A stretch of 64,000 bases of DNA from Candidatus Obscuribacterales bacterium. Lineage in GTDB: Bacteria; Cyanobacteriota; Vampirovibrionia; Obscuribacterales; Obscuribacteraceae. Every line of letters begins with the position of its first letter. Positions within the stretch are counted from its first letter, which is position 1. A model generated the notes under the pieces. That model did no database searches, was not told where the DNA came from, and was given only the letters and a program-made list of their open reading frames with translations. The position numbers were made by a program, and so were the translations under genes. Where the stretch lies: NCBI GenBank assembly GCA_021732085.1, contig JAKFVQ010000021.1, forward strand, positions 186,001 through 250,000, written 5' to 3'. Below are positions 44,768 to 51,622 of this stretch, piece by piece.

Positions 44768-46972
44768 ATGGCACAAACTCAGCGTTTTTCGTACGCGCTA
44801 ACTCTTTTCCTAGCAGTCCTTTTGGGATTATTTGCTGGCGACCCAGTTGTGTCTGACGGCGCGAGGTATCTACCTTTCGCGGGATCGGACAGCGGACAGG
44901 GCATATCAAGAGCCGGTAGGCTAACATCCTCAGCTGTCCAAGCGCAGGATGAGCTTCCGGTTTATGTCCACTGCAACTTGATTTCCGACAGCAAAAAGAT
45001 CATTCCTGGCAAGCCTTTTCGACTCGGCGTCGAATTGACGATGGAGCCGGGCTGGCATACCTATTACAAACATAGCGGCGAAGCCGGCATGCCGTCGAAG
45101 ATTGAATGGCAGTTGCCCGAGGGCTTCAAGGCTTCCGATTTGAAGTGGGAGAAGCCTCACAAGTTCAACGATTCAGGCATCGTCACCTTCGGCTATGCTG
45201 ATTACACATTGATCTCCGCTGAGATTCAGCCTCCTGCCACATTGAAGGAAGGCGCCAAAATTGACATCAAAGCGAAGGTCAAGTGGCTTTCCTGCAAGGA
45301 CATTTGCGTTCCTGGAACTGCCATGGTGCAGATTGCTTTACCGGTTGCCGCAAGTGGCGCAGCAGCAGACCTGATTAACCAAGCGAAGTTTGCAAAATCA
45401 AATTTCGATGGACCGACCGATGGCATTAAAGAAGATGGGGGACACGGTGCCAGCAAATCCGACGCTGGTGGACCCGGGGGACCAAGCGGTCCTGGGGGCG
45501 AACCTGCATCTACAAGTTCGGCCGCGACAAGTTCCAGCACCGCTGATACCAGCACCACTGATACCAGCACTGCTGGTGGTGCAACTGAAACTGGAACAGA
45601 TTCCAAAAGCGCTGCAAGTGGAGCTGCAGGTGAAGTGCTTTCCGCCGAATATAAGATCGAAGGTTCGGATGACGGGAAGTCGGGGCTGCTTGCTTACTTG
45701 GGCTTTGCGTTCATTGGCGGTTTCATATTGAACTTTATGCCTTGCGTTCTCCCGGTTATTTCAATCAAGGTTTTTAGCTTAATTCAGCAAGCAGGTGATG
45801 ATTCCAAAAGTATTTTCCAGCAAGGCATCACCTTCATGATGGGCATTTTGCTTTCCTTCCTCAGCCTCGGCGGTCTTGTAATTGCTATCCAGGGTGCAGG
45901 GCAAAAAATTGGGTGGGGTTTTCAGTTTCAATATCCAATTTTTGTTTTTGCGATGGCCTGTATTGTGACGCTATTCGCTTTATCAATGTTTGGAGTATTC
46001 CTCGTAAATGTCTCTGCCGGCCAGCAACAAATAGATAAACTGGCAAGCTCCGAGGGGCTGACCGGCACGTTTTTCAAAGGTGTGCTTGCGACAGTACTTT
46101 CAACTCCTTGTACGGCGCCTTTTCTGGGAACAGCATTGGGCTTTGCCTTTGCTCAGCCATGGTGGGAGATATTAACAGTCTTTTTTGTTATTGGTTTGGG
46201 GATGAGCTCACCATATTTGGTGCTGGCATTGCGGCCCGATTGGATGAAGTTCTTGCCAAAACCCGGAACGTGGATGGAGCGCTTTAAAGAGTCTATGGGC
46301 TTCTTGTTGATTGCCACATCCGTTTGGCTTATCTGGGTGCTTGCTAATCAAGTAGGTATTGATGCTGGTATGGCGGCTGTTGGATTTCTCGTGTCTCTTT
46401 CACTAGCGGCATGGATTGTGGGAAGTTTTCTCGATCTCACTTCCACGTCCCAACGTCGGATAGCAGTTTGGACGGTTGCTTTACTAACTGTCGCCGGTGG
46501 GTATTTTGTTTTTCTCCAGCCGTTCCCGGCCCTTCTTTCAACCAATGCGGCGATGGCTAAGGCTGCTAATAATTCGCGTAACGATGGCGAAATTAAGTGG
46601 GTGAATTTCTCTCTCGATGAATTGGCAAAGCAGCAAAAGGAAGACAGAACAATCTTCATAGACTTTACCGCTGACTGGTGTTTGACTTGCAAGGCTAATG
46701 AGAAGACTGTTATTAATACCGCACCAGTTATTGAAAAATTGAAGGCATTAAATGTGGTGCCGATGAAGGCGGACTGGACTGCGCAGGATCCTGACATATT
46801 CAAGTTGCTTCAGAAGTTTGGCCGCTCAGGTGTTCCTGCCTATGTAATTTATCCAGCGGGCAAGCCCAATAATCCGATTCTTTTGCCGGAAGTGATTACG
46901 CAAGCGATTGTAATTGATGGCTTGGAGAAGGCTGGTGCTAGCAAAACTCGTTTCAGCCTATCGAATCCGTAG
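44768..46972 (+). CDS. Thiol:disulfide interchange protein DsbD family
   Basis: This 734-residue inner-membrane reductase carries electrons from cytoplasmic thioredoxin to periplasmic thiol proteins. A signal-like helix (about 8-25) is followed by a DsbD-alpha-type domain (about 60-190) with CKDIC, an unusually long Gly/Ser/Thr/Ala-rich linker (about 210-280), an eight-helix CcdA core with one cysteine in FMPCVLPVISIKV and one in LSTPCTAPFLG, and a C-terminal thioredoxin-like domain (about 605-730) with DWCLTCKANE. All six cysteines expected of the relay are visible. ATG at 44768 follows GGGTGG; the longer frame from a TTG at 44747 adds seven residues. A 6-bp hairpin (47003-47020) lies just downstream. 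Confidence 0.92.
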   Translation: MAQTQRFSYALTLFLAVLLGLFAGDPVVSDGARYLPFAGSDSGQGISRAGRLTSSAVQAQDELPVYVHCNLISDSKKIIPGKPFRLGVELTMEPGWHTYYKHSGEAGMPSKIEWQLPEGFKASDLKWEKPHKFNDSGIVTFGYADYTLISAEIQPPATLKEGAKIDIKAKVKWLSCKDICVPGTAMVQIALPVAASGAAADLINQAKFAKSNFDGPTDGIKEDGGHGASKSDAGGPGGPSGPGGEPASTSSAATSSSTADTSTTDTSTAGGATETGTDSKSAASGAAGEVLSAEYKIEGSDDGKSGLLAYLGFAFIGGFILNFMPCVLPVISIKVFSLIQQAGDDSKSIFQQGITFMMGILLSFLSLGGLVIAIQGAGQKIGWGFQFQYPIFVFAMACIVTLFALSMFGVFLVNVSAGQQQIDKLASSEGLTGTFFKGVLATVLSTPCTAPFLGTALGFAFAQPWWEILTVFFVIGLGMSSPYLVLALRPDWMKFLPKPGTWMERFKESMGFLLIATSVWLIWVLANQVGIDAGMAAVGFLVSLSLAAWIVGSFLDLTSTSQRRIAVWTVALLTVAGGYFVFLQPFPALLSTNAAMAKAANNSRNDGEIKWVNFSLDELAKQQKEDRTIFIDFTADWCLTCKANEKTVINTAPVIEKLKALNVVPMKADWTAQDPDIFKLLQKFGRSGVPAYVIYPAGKPNNPILLPEVITQAIVIDGLEKAGASKTRFSLSNP

Positions 46973-47248
46973 AGCATTGTAGGTTTGAACTGGCGCGCCT
47001 CTGCGGTATGAAGGTACCGCAATCACGCTTTTATTGCCTTCCATCGCCACTGGCAGCTGTCGCCGGCGCATGATTTGACGCCACCATTGGCGGTGCCAAC
47101 TGAGCGCGTGACCTGGCTTTGGACTGTGGAAGCAATGGGCGATTTGCAAACGCTTTCAACCTTCTATCTGAGGCTTCGCATTTTCTTTGAGCCAGCTAGA
47201 GGCAACTAATATTCTGTTGAAGATACCAACGCTGTGAAGGACCGCTGG

Positions 47249-47318
47249 TATGGATTGGTATGGATTGGTATGGATTGGTATGGATTGGTATGGATTGGTA
47301 TGGATTGGTATGGATTGG
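47249..47318. repeat. Tandem repeat, seven copies of a 10-bp unit
   Basis: Seven perfect head-to-tail copies of TATGGATTGG. The unit length is not a multiple of three, so it is unlikely to be a coding repeat. Perfect copies suggest recent expansion and probable length variation between strains. There are no spacers, so it is not a CRISPR array. Confidence 0.9.
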
Positions 47319-47431
47319 CTCGTGTCCCGGGGCTTAGTGAACGTGATGCCGACTTGATTCGAGGAGCATTTATTTACCCCGGTTTTCATTCCGAATAGTG
47401 TTCTTAGCGCAACGTATGAAAGTCTGCAAAC

Positions 47432-47477
47432 GAAAAAAAGCAGAGCCGCAACGCTTGCGCATTGTATCGGCTCTGCT
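47432..47477 (-). terminator. Rho-independent terminator of the cupin gene
   Basis: On the minus strand, AGCAGAGCCG pairs perfectly with CGGCTCTGCT (47439-47448 and 47468-47477) and is followed by seven T residues (47433-47439 read as A on the plus strand). It lies about 30 bases after the cupin stop codon. Confidence 0.85.
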
Positions 47478-47505
47478 TGGGGTCTGCTGTGGTCAAACTT
47501 ATTAG

Positions 47506-47976
47506 TTAGTTAGGCCATTCAACTGGCTTGTCGGATTTGATACCGTCTTCAAAAGTCTCAAGATTGAGCGAGCCATCCTTGGCTTGAACGCAAATGTAAT
47601 AGAGATCCGCGTTTGAATTATTGCGCAGGCTGCGACTGCCATTCGGACTGACGCGCACGATTGCGCCTTCTTCGACGTCGAAGGTGTCGCCATCAATTTG
47701 CATTTGTCCTTTGCCGCCAATGAAAATGTATGCTTCTTCGTTCTCTTTGTGCTGATGGTAAAAGGGAACGGCAGCGCCCGCTGGAAGTTTGTTCATTGAG
47801 ATCTGCATTCCCGTCAATCCGAGAAATTGTTTGACGAATAATTTGCCGTTGACTGTGCGGTTAAGCGCGGGTACTTCCAGTTTGTACGAGTTGAGTTCGG
47901 CAAGCGGGCCAGTGTGAGCGACTCGGAAGTTCTCCCCGCTACGTGTGCGAATGTCGGCTGTTTGTGTAACAGGCAT
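47506..47976 (-). CDS. Cupin-domain protein
   Basis: This 156-residue single-domain cupin binds a metal in a small beta barrel. Motif 1 is visible as PFYHQHKENEEAYIFIGGKG (two His and a Glu ligand) and the region after it (MQIDGDTFDVEEGAIVRVSP) has the expected G-D and P turn; the fourth histidine of motif 2 is not seen (position taken by SRSLRNNSN), so the metal site may have only three ligands. GGAGGG upstream supports the ATG at 47976. It is divergent from a TetR-family regulator gene with about 100 bases between, which suggests that the regulator controls it. Substrate is unknown. Confidence 0.85.
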   Translation of the reverse strand: MPVTQTADIRTRSGENFRVAHTGPLAELNSYKLEVPALNRTVNGKLFVKQFLGLTGMQISMNKLPAGAAVPFYHQHKENEEAYIFIGGKGQMQIDGDTFDVEEGAIVRVSPNGSRSLRNNSNADLYYICVQAKDGSLNLETFEDGIKSDKPVEWPN

Positions 47977-47995
47977 GGGCTTTTTCCCTCCAAAA

Positions 47996-48068
47996 TTGTA
48001 TTTCTGTACTAATCAGTATATAATAAACTCTTGGTAGAGCAAGTGATTTGTATACCGAATGGTACACA
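47996..48068. promoter_or_regulatory. Divergent cupin/TetR control region with two dyads
   Basis: A plus-strand -10 box TATAAT (48019-48024) lies 17 bases after a weak -35 TTGTAT (47996-48001). The spacer between them holds a palindrome, TACT-AATC-AGTA (48007-48018). A second dyad, TGTATACC-GAAT-GGTACACA (48049-48068, one mismatch per arm), sits between the expected transcription start and the regulator's ATG. Both are good candidate sites for the TetR-type protein. Which one is bound is not known. Confidence 0.5.
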
Positions 48069-48072
48069 TTTA

Positions 48073-48660
48073 ATGAGCCGGGGTAGGCCAAGACAATTTG
48101 ACAGCGAAACGGCGTTGCACAACGCGATGCTTGTCTTTTGGCGCAACGGCTATCGGGGCACGTCAGTTGACGATCTCACGGATGCGCTCGGAATCAACAA
48201 GCCCAGTCTCTACGCAGCATTTGGAGACAAGGAAGCTCTGTTCTTGCAAGTTGTGGATCATTATCGCGAGAAGATGTTGGTTCCAGCGCTTAAGAAGCTT
48301 TCTGAATGCGGGAACTTGAAAGATGGGCTGAGCGCGTTTTTTGCGGACATCGGTGAGGTCGTCCTTGAGAATGATACGCCGCCGGGCTGTTTAATTGCTT
48401 GCTTGCTCTCCGAAGAATGCTGCGAATCAGAAACGATAAAAGCAAAGTTGGCAAATTCGATTGATGGTGCCGATAAGTTCTTTCGCCGAGTTTTTGAAAA
48501 GCATAGCGATCAATTGAATGCGGCGTTGACGCCCGAGTCCGCGGCACTACTAATGGTGTCAACGATGCATGGGCTATCTATTCGAGCGCGCGCTGGCGGG
48601 ACGCCGGAGCGGATGAGCTTGGCGGCTGAGGCTTTTATGAATGCCGTGTTGCGCGCATAG
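48073..48660 (+). CDS. TetR/AcrR-family transcriptional regulator
   Basis: This 195-residue repressor has the family's DNA-binding domain at residues 1-60: RGRPRQFDSETALHNAMLVF, then GYRGTSVDDLTDALGINKPS and LYAAFGDKEALFL, the classical helix-turn-helix and following helix. The rest is the alpha-helical ligand-binding and dimer domain (about 75-193) with LIACLLSEECCESE in the ligand pocket region. I chose the ATG at 48073, directly after a dyad; upstream TTG and GTG codons in the same frame (48031, 48043) would put the dyad inside the gene. No ribosome-binding site is visible, so a leaderless or weakly translated message is possible. The target is probably the divergent cupin gene and itself. 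Confidence 0.88.
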   Translation: MSRGRPRQFDSETALHNAMLVFWRNGYRGTSVDDLTDALGINKPSLYAAFGDKEALFLQVVDHYREKMLVPALKKLSECGNLKDGLSAFFADIGEVVLENDTPPGCLIACLLSEECCESETIKAKLANSIDGADKFFRRVFEKHSDQLNAALTPESAALLMVSTMHGLSIRARAGGTPERMSLAAEAFMNAVLRA

Positions 48661-48723
48661 ATTCATGGGTCACAACATTCGCTTGCGGCCGAAGAAACGG
48701 ATAGAACCGAACTTTGTGTGGAT

Positions 48724-49086
48724 TCAAAGCTTTGCAGTGAAGCGAAATATCTTCTCGTCAATTCGAACAGTGATTGCGTCATTGCGAATGCTGAACTTCA
48801 TGTTCGGAACGCAGTATTTTTCTGATTCGATAAAGCAAGGACCGGGTCCGCCATCGATGTATCCGATCGCGAATTCTCCTCCGCGACGCAGTGCTACGTG
48901 GCTATGCCCCTTGCATTCTGGGCAAATGAAGTAGATCCACTCCTGATTTGTCCAAGCGACGGTGCATGCCTCAAGCAGCTGGGTTACAGTGAACTGAGCT
49001 TTGCATAAAGGACAGCTTGTGATGCACTCTTGTTCGGTGCCGCATTCCTCATTTGTTTTTTCGTTCGTTTTTTGTTTCTTCGCCAT
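48724..49086 (-). CDS. Small cysteine-rich (zinc-ribbon-like) hypothetical protein
   Basis: Function not recognised. The 120-residue protein has a Lys/Glu-rich start (MAKKQKTNEKTNEECGTEQE) and two CxxC pairs, CPLC (about 25-28) and CPEC (about 55-58), spaced as in a zinc ribbon. The C-terminal half is beta-rich (EFAIGYIDGGPGPCF). There is no signal peptide. It is convergent with the TetR-family gene. Upstream lies a perfect palindrome (49181-49203) that may regulate it. Confidence 0.65.
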   Translation of the reverse strand: MAKKQKTNEKTNEECGTEQECITSCPLCKAQFTVTQLLEACTVAWTNQEWIYFICPECKGHSHVALRRGGEFAIGYIDGGPGPCFIESEKYCVPNMKFSIRNDAITVRIDEKIFRFTAKL

Positions 49087-49180
49087 GGAATGCGGTCTTC
49101 TATCCCTGCCTCGTCGATCCTTCCCCGGTCTTGCGCTTTGTCAAACTTGCGGGTCTGGGATACTCGTTTGGCAATTTACG

Positions 49181-49203
49181 TACTAGTCTAATTGAGACTA
49201 GTA
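49181..49203. promoter_or_regulatory. Perfect palindrome, probable operator
   Basis: TACTAGTCT (49181-49189) and AGACTAGTA (49195-49203) are exact inverted copies around AATTG; two of three further flanking bases on each side also pair. The GTCT/AGAC halves recall operators of TetR-family regulators of the LmrA/YxaF type. It lies about 95 bases upstream of the zinc-ribbon-like gene. Confidence 0.55.
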
Positions 49204-49474
49204 TGTGAAAGCTGATTGTTCTCCCCAAGCACCCGTCGAGCGGTCGAGGTCAGCAGGCTAGGGTTAGCAGTTCAGGGTTTGTTCTTGGAAAAGACGTACC
49301 GCTGGTGCTGCCGGGTGGTGCACTACGATGGCAAAGAGGGTTGCTGCAACTTTGTCATAGCCTATGGTGGCAAGAAAGAGTACCATTCGCTATTGGAGTT
49401 CTGCTTGATCCTCAGATTCTTTGCGCCGCGGTCGCCGTAGTAAAGCTTAACCCCACTCTCTTTAATTACATGGT

Positions 49475-49539
49475 ATCTTATTAAAAGATAAACCCCAATT
49501 TTTAATAGCGAGCCCGCTGTTAAAGCAACCTTTAATAAG
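49475..49539 (+). promoter_or_regulatory. Candidate auto-operator boxes of the Fic gene
   Basis: ATCTTATTAAAAGAT (49475-49489) is a dyad, and CTTTAATAAG (49530-49539) directly abuts the Fic start codon. The second is nearly the reverse complement of the core of the first (CTTATTAAAAG). The C-terminal winged-helix of the Fic protein could bind here and shut off its own gene; that is inference. Confidence 0.4.
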
Positions 49540-50706
49540 ATGGAAATTGACCTTCAATTAAGACTGGGTGAGCGTTTGCGCTGTTCAATCGGCAGCGACG
49601 AACCCTATTGGGCGCTTGTCCCGAAATCCTTGCCGCCGTTGGATTTGAGGTTGGACGATATTCAATTGCTGGTTGAAAAGGCGAGCCAGGCTCTCGGTCG
49701 CCTGGACGGGTTGTCTACCGTGCTGCCAAATACCCAGCTATTCCTTTATATGTACGTGCGGAAAGAGGCGGTACTTTCTTCCCAAATTGAGGGAACGCAA
49801 TCTTCGCTATCGGATCTCCTCCTCTACGAAAGTGCGGAGGCGCCTGGCGTCCCACTTCACGACGTGCAGGAAGTTTCCAATTACGTGGCGGCGATGAACT
49901 ATGGTCTTGAGCGCCTGCGCGACGGTTTCCCGATCTCGTTGCGATTGATTCGTGAGTTGCATGCTGTGTTGATGCAGGGAGTTCGCGGTGGTGGCAAATC
50001 GCCAGGCGAATTTCGCCGCAGCCAAAATTGGATTGGTGGAAGCGGTCCAGCGTCCGCACATCACGTACCACCGCCGCCGGATAAGGTGCTCGATTGCATG
50101 AGCGAACTGGAGAAGTTTATTCATAACCGTGCGGAGCGCTTGCCGATTCTTATCCGCGTCGCGCTGGTGCACCACCAATTTGAGACAATTCACCCGTTCC
50201 TCGATGGCAATGGTCGTTTAGGCCGCTTGCTGATTACACTTTTGCTTTGCGAGTCCGGCGTATTGTCGGCTCCTATTTTGTATCTCAGCCTTTATTTCAA
50301 GGAAAATCGGCAGGAATACTACCAGCACCTTCAGCAGGTTCGCGAAACTGGAGACTGGGAAAGTTGGTTGCGATTTTTTCTCGAAGGGGTCATAGAGGTT
50401 GCGCAGCAGGCGACTTTAGCGGCCCGCGATATTTTGGCGTTGGTGCAAGCCGATCGCGCCAAGATAGCCGAGGTCGGGCGTTCGGCTGGCTCAGCGCTTC
50501 AGGTATTCAATTATCTGGAAAAGAAGCCTTTGGCATTGATACCGGAAATGGTGGCAGCCTTAAAGTTGACGACTCCGACCGTGACCGCTGCGTTGCAAAA
50601 TCTGATCCGCCTCGAAATCGTGCAGGAAGTCACAGGCAAGCAACGCGGGCGGATATTCGTTTACCAGGGCTACATGCGCGTGCTGGAGCGCGGCATCGAC
50701 GCGTAA
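49540..50706 (+). CDS. Fic-family protein, self-inhibited class, with C-terminal winged helix
   Basis: This 388-residue enzyme would transfer AMP (or a related nucleotide part) to protein hydroxyl groups. The N-terminal Fic_N-type helical region holds the inhibitory motif SSQIEG (S80-G85, pattern S/T-xxx-E-G), whose glutamate blocks productive ATP binding in class II Fic proteins. The catalytic motif HPFLDGNGRLGR (218-229) is complete. A C-terminal winged helix-turn-helix (about 325-385, TPTVTAALQNLIRLEIV) suggests DNA binding. The ATG at 49540 touches an upstream repeat box and has no ribosome-binding site. It lies 43 bases before a toxin-antitoxin pair. Targets are unknown. Confidence 0.92.
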   Translation: MEIDLQLRLGERLRCSIGSDEPYWALVPKSLPPLDLRLDDIQLLVEKASQALGRLDGLSTVLPNTQLFLYMYVRKEAVLSSQIEGTQSSLSDLLLYESAEAPGVPLHDVQEVSNYVAAMNYGLERLRDGFPISLRLIRELHAVLMQGVRGGGKSPGEFRRSQNWIGGSGPASAHHVPPPPDKVLDCMSELEKFIHNRAERLPILIRVALVHHQFETIHPFLDGNGRLGRLLITLLLCESGVLSAPILYLSLYFKENRQEYYQHLQQVRETGDWESWLRFFLEGVIEVAQQATLAARDILALVQADRAKIAEVGRSAGSALQVFNYLEKKPLALIPEMVAALKLTTPTVTAALQNLIRLEIVQEVTGKQRGRIFVYQGYMRVLERGIDA

Positions 50707-50716
50707 TATGATATTA

Positions 50717-50735
50717 TGACTATTAATTATAGTCA
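50717..50735 (+). promoter_or_regulatory. Candidate operator of the Phd/PIN pair
   Basis: TGACTAT and ATAGTCA (7-bp arms, 5-base centre) lie 14 bases before the antitoxin start and just after -10-like sequences (TATGAT and TATTAT, 50707-50717). Phd-type antitoxins bind short palindromes in their own promoters, so autoregulation is likely. GAGG (50737-50740) is the ribosome-binding site. Confidence 0.5.
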
Positions 50736-50749
50736 CGAGGTTTAATCAG

Positions 50750-50992
50750 ATGGCTCGGCAAAAGAAGAAAGAGATTGCCGCTGGGGAATTCAAAAGCAAG
50801 TGCTTAGAAATCATGAATGAGGTTCAGAGATTTAAGCATGAGGTTACTATTACCAAGCGGGGAATTCCCGTCGCTAAGCTGGTCCCAGTAGAGGATTTAA
50901 ATGTCGCTCTATTTGGCTATTTGAAGGATACGGTAGTCGTAAAAGGTGATTTGATAGCTCCAATTGAGGAGTCTTGGGAATCCGATGGCTGA
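50750..50992 (+). CDS. Phd/YefM-family antitoxin
   Basis: The 80-residue protein has the Phd-type N-terminal DNA-binding fold (AAGEFKSKCLEIMNEVQRFK then TITKRGIPVAKLVPV, the classical strand-helix-strand) and a C-terminal tail that would wrap the toxin (KGDLIAPIEESWE). It should neutralise the PIN-domain toxin encoded next, whose start overlaps its last eight bases, giving coupled translation. The pair probably represses its own promoter through the palindrome at 50717. Confidence 0.9.
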   Translation: MARQKKKEIAAGEFKSKCLEIMNEVQRFKHEVTITKRGIPVAKLVPVEDLNVALFGYLKDTVVVKGDLIAPIEESWESDG

Positions 50993-51401
50993 GCCGCTCA
51001 TTCTGGATACGCATGTGTTCATTTGGCTTATGAACGGCAGCAAGGAATTGTCGGATCGCACACGACAGATGATTGACGCCCACGTCAGAAAAGCCCCGCT
51101 TATGCTTCCGGCGATTTCCTTATGGGAAATTGCGATGCTTAGTGCTTCGGGACGAATCATTCTTTCGAAACCGACAAAAGACTGGCTCGAAGAAGCACTG
51201 GAAGCGCCGGCTATCGAACTCCTTCCTCTTACGCCAGAGATCGCAATTGAAAGTGCTAATTTGCCAGGAGGGTTTCATGGCGATCCTGCCGACCGTTTGA
51301 TAGTTGCAAGTGCTCGAGTTCAACAAAACGCATTATTGACCCGAGATCAACGAATACTAGATTACGCCAAAGACGGTTACTTGACTGGTGTGAAGGTCTG
51401 A
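50985..51401 (+). CDS. PIN-domain toxin (VapC-like ribonuclease)
   Basis: This 138-residue PIN nuclease carries the conserved acidic residues: D in LILDTHVFIWLM, E in SLWEIAML, D in HGDPADRLIVASAR and D in LLTRDQRIL, which together bind the metal ions that cut RNA. The start at 50985 lies within the antitoxin gene (8-base overlap), as usual for these pairs; a frame opening at 50964 would add seven residues but is less likely. Paired with a Phd-type antitoxin rather than a VapB-type, which is common for this PIN subgroup. Target RNA is unknown. Confidence 0.92.
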   Translation: MAEPLILDTHVFIWLMNGSKELSDRTRQMIDAHVRKAPLMLPAISLWEIAMLSASGRIILSKPTKDWLEEALEAPAIELLPLTPEIAIESANLPGGFHGDPADRLIVASARVQQNALLTRDQRILDYAKDGYLTGVKV

Positions 51402-51622
51402 CTATTATTTTGAGGTCGATGCCAGAAAGCTCGGAGAGAGGAGTACCGAGGCTTGTCAAGCTCCCGAACACAGGCAGGGTGGCAGATTATTCCAAGTAAT
51501 TACTCTCAAGTCGTGGGCAATCAAATTAGAACAGTGCTGCCAGGTCAGATGCAGTGTCCAAGTCAGGGACCCCAAGGATTTAGGACTCAGTAAAGATTGG
51601 ATTCGCAAAATCGAAGTCGCTT

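Larger units (their letters stand above)
46973..47505. other. Intergenic region with decamer tandem repeat and terminator
   Basis: About 530 bases between convergent genes. It contains a small hairpin after the DsbD gene (GCGGTA 47003-47008 with TACCGC 47015-47020), a ten-base tandem repeat (47249-47318) and the terminator of the cupin gene (47432-47477). No gene is supported; a minus-strand frame across the tandem repeat is translated repeat only. Confidence 0.55.
49087..49539. other. Intergenic region with palindromes upstream of the Fic gene
   Basis: About 450 bases. It holds a perfect 9-bp-arm palindrome (49181-49203) and a pair of Fic-proximal boxes (49475-49539). A plus-strand frame at 49216-49440 starts at a TTG without a ribosome-binding site and resembles nothing known; I do not call it. 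Confidence 0.5.

Noticed and set aside
47156..47389. 77-codon minus-strand frame across the decamer repeat, and the idea that the repeat is a CRISPR array
   Set aside because: The peptide is just the repeat read in frame; the copies are contiguous without spacers, so it is a simple tandem repeat.
49216..49440. 74-codon plus-strand frame before the Fic gene
   Set aside because: TTG start without a ribosome-binding site and no recognisable similarity.
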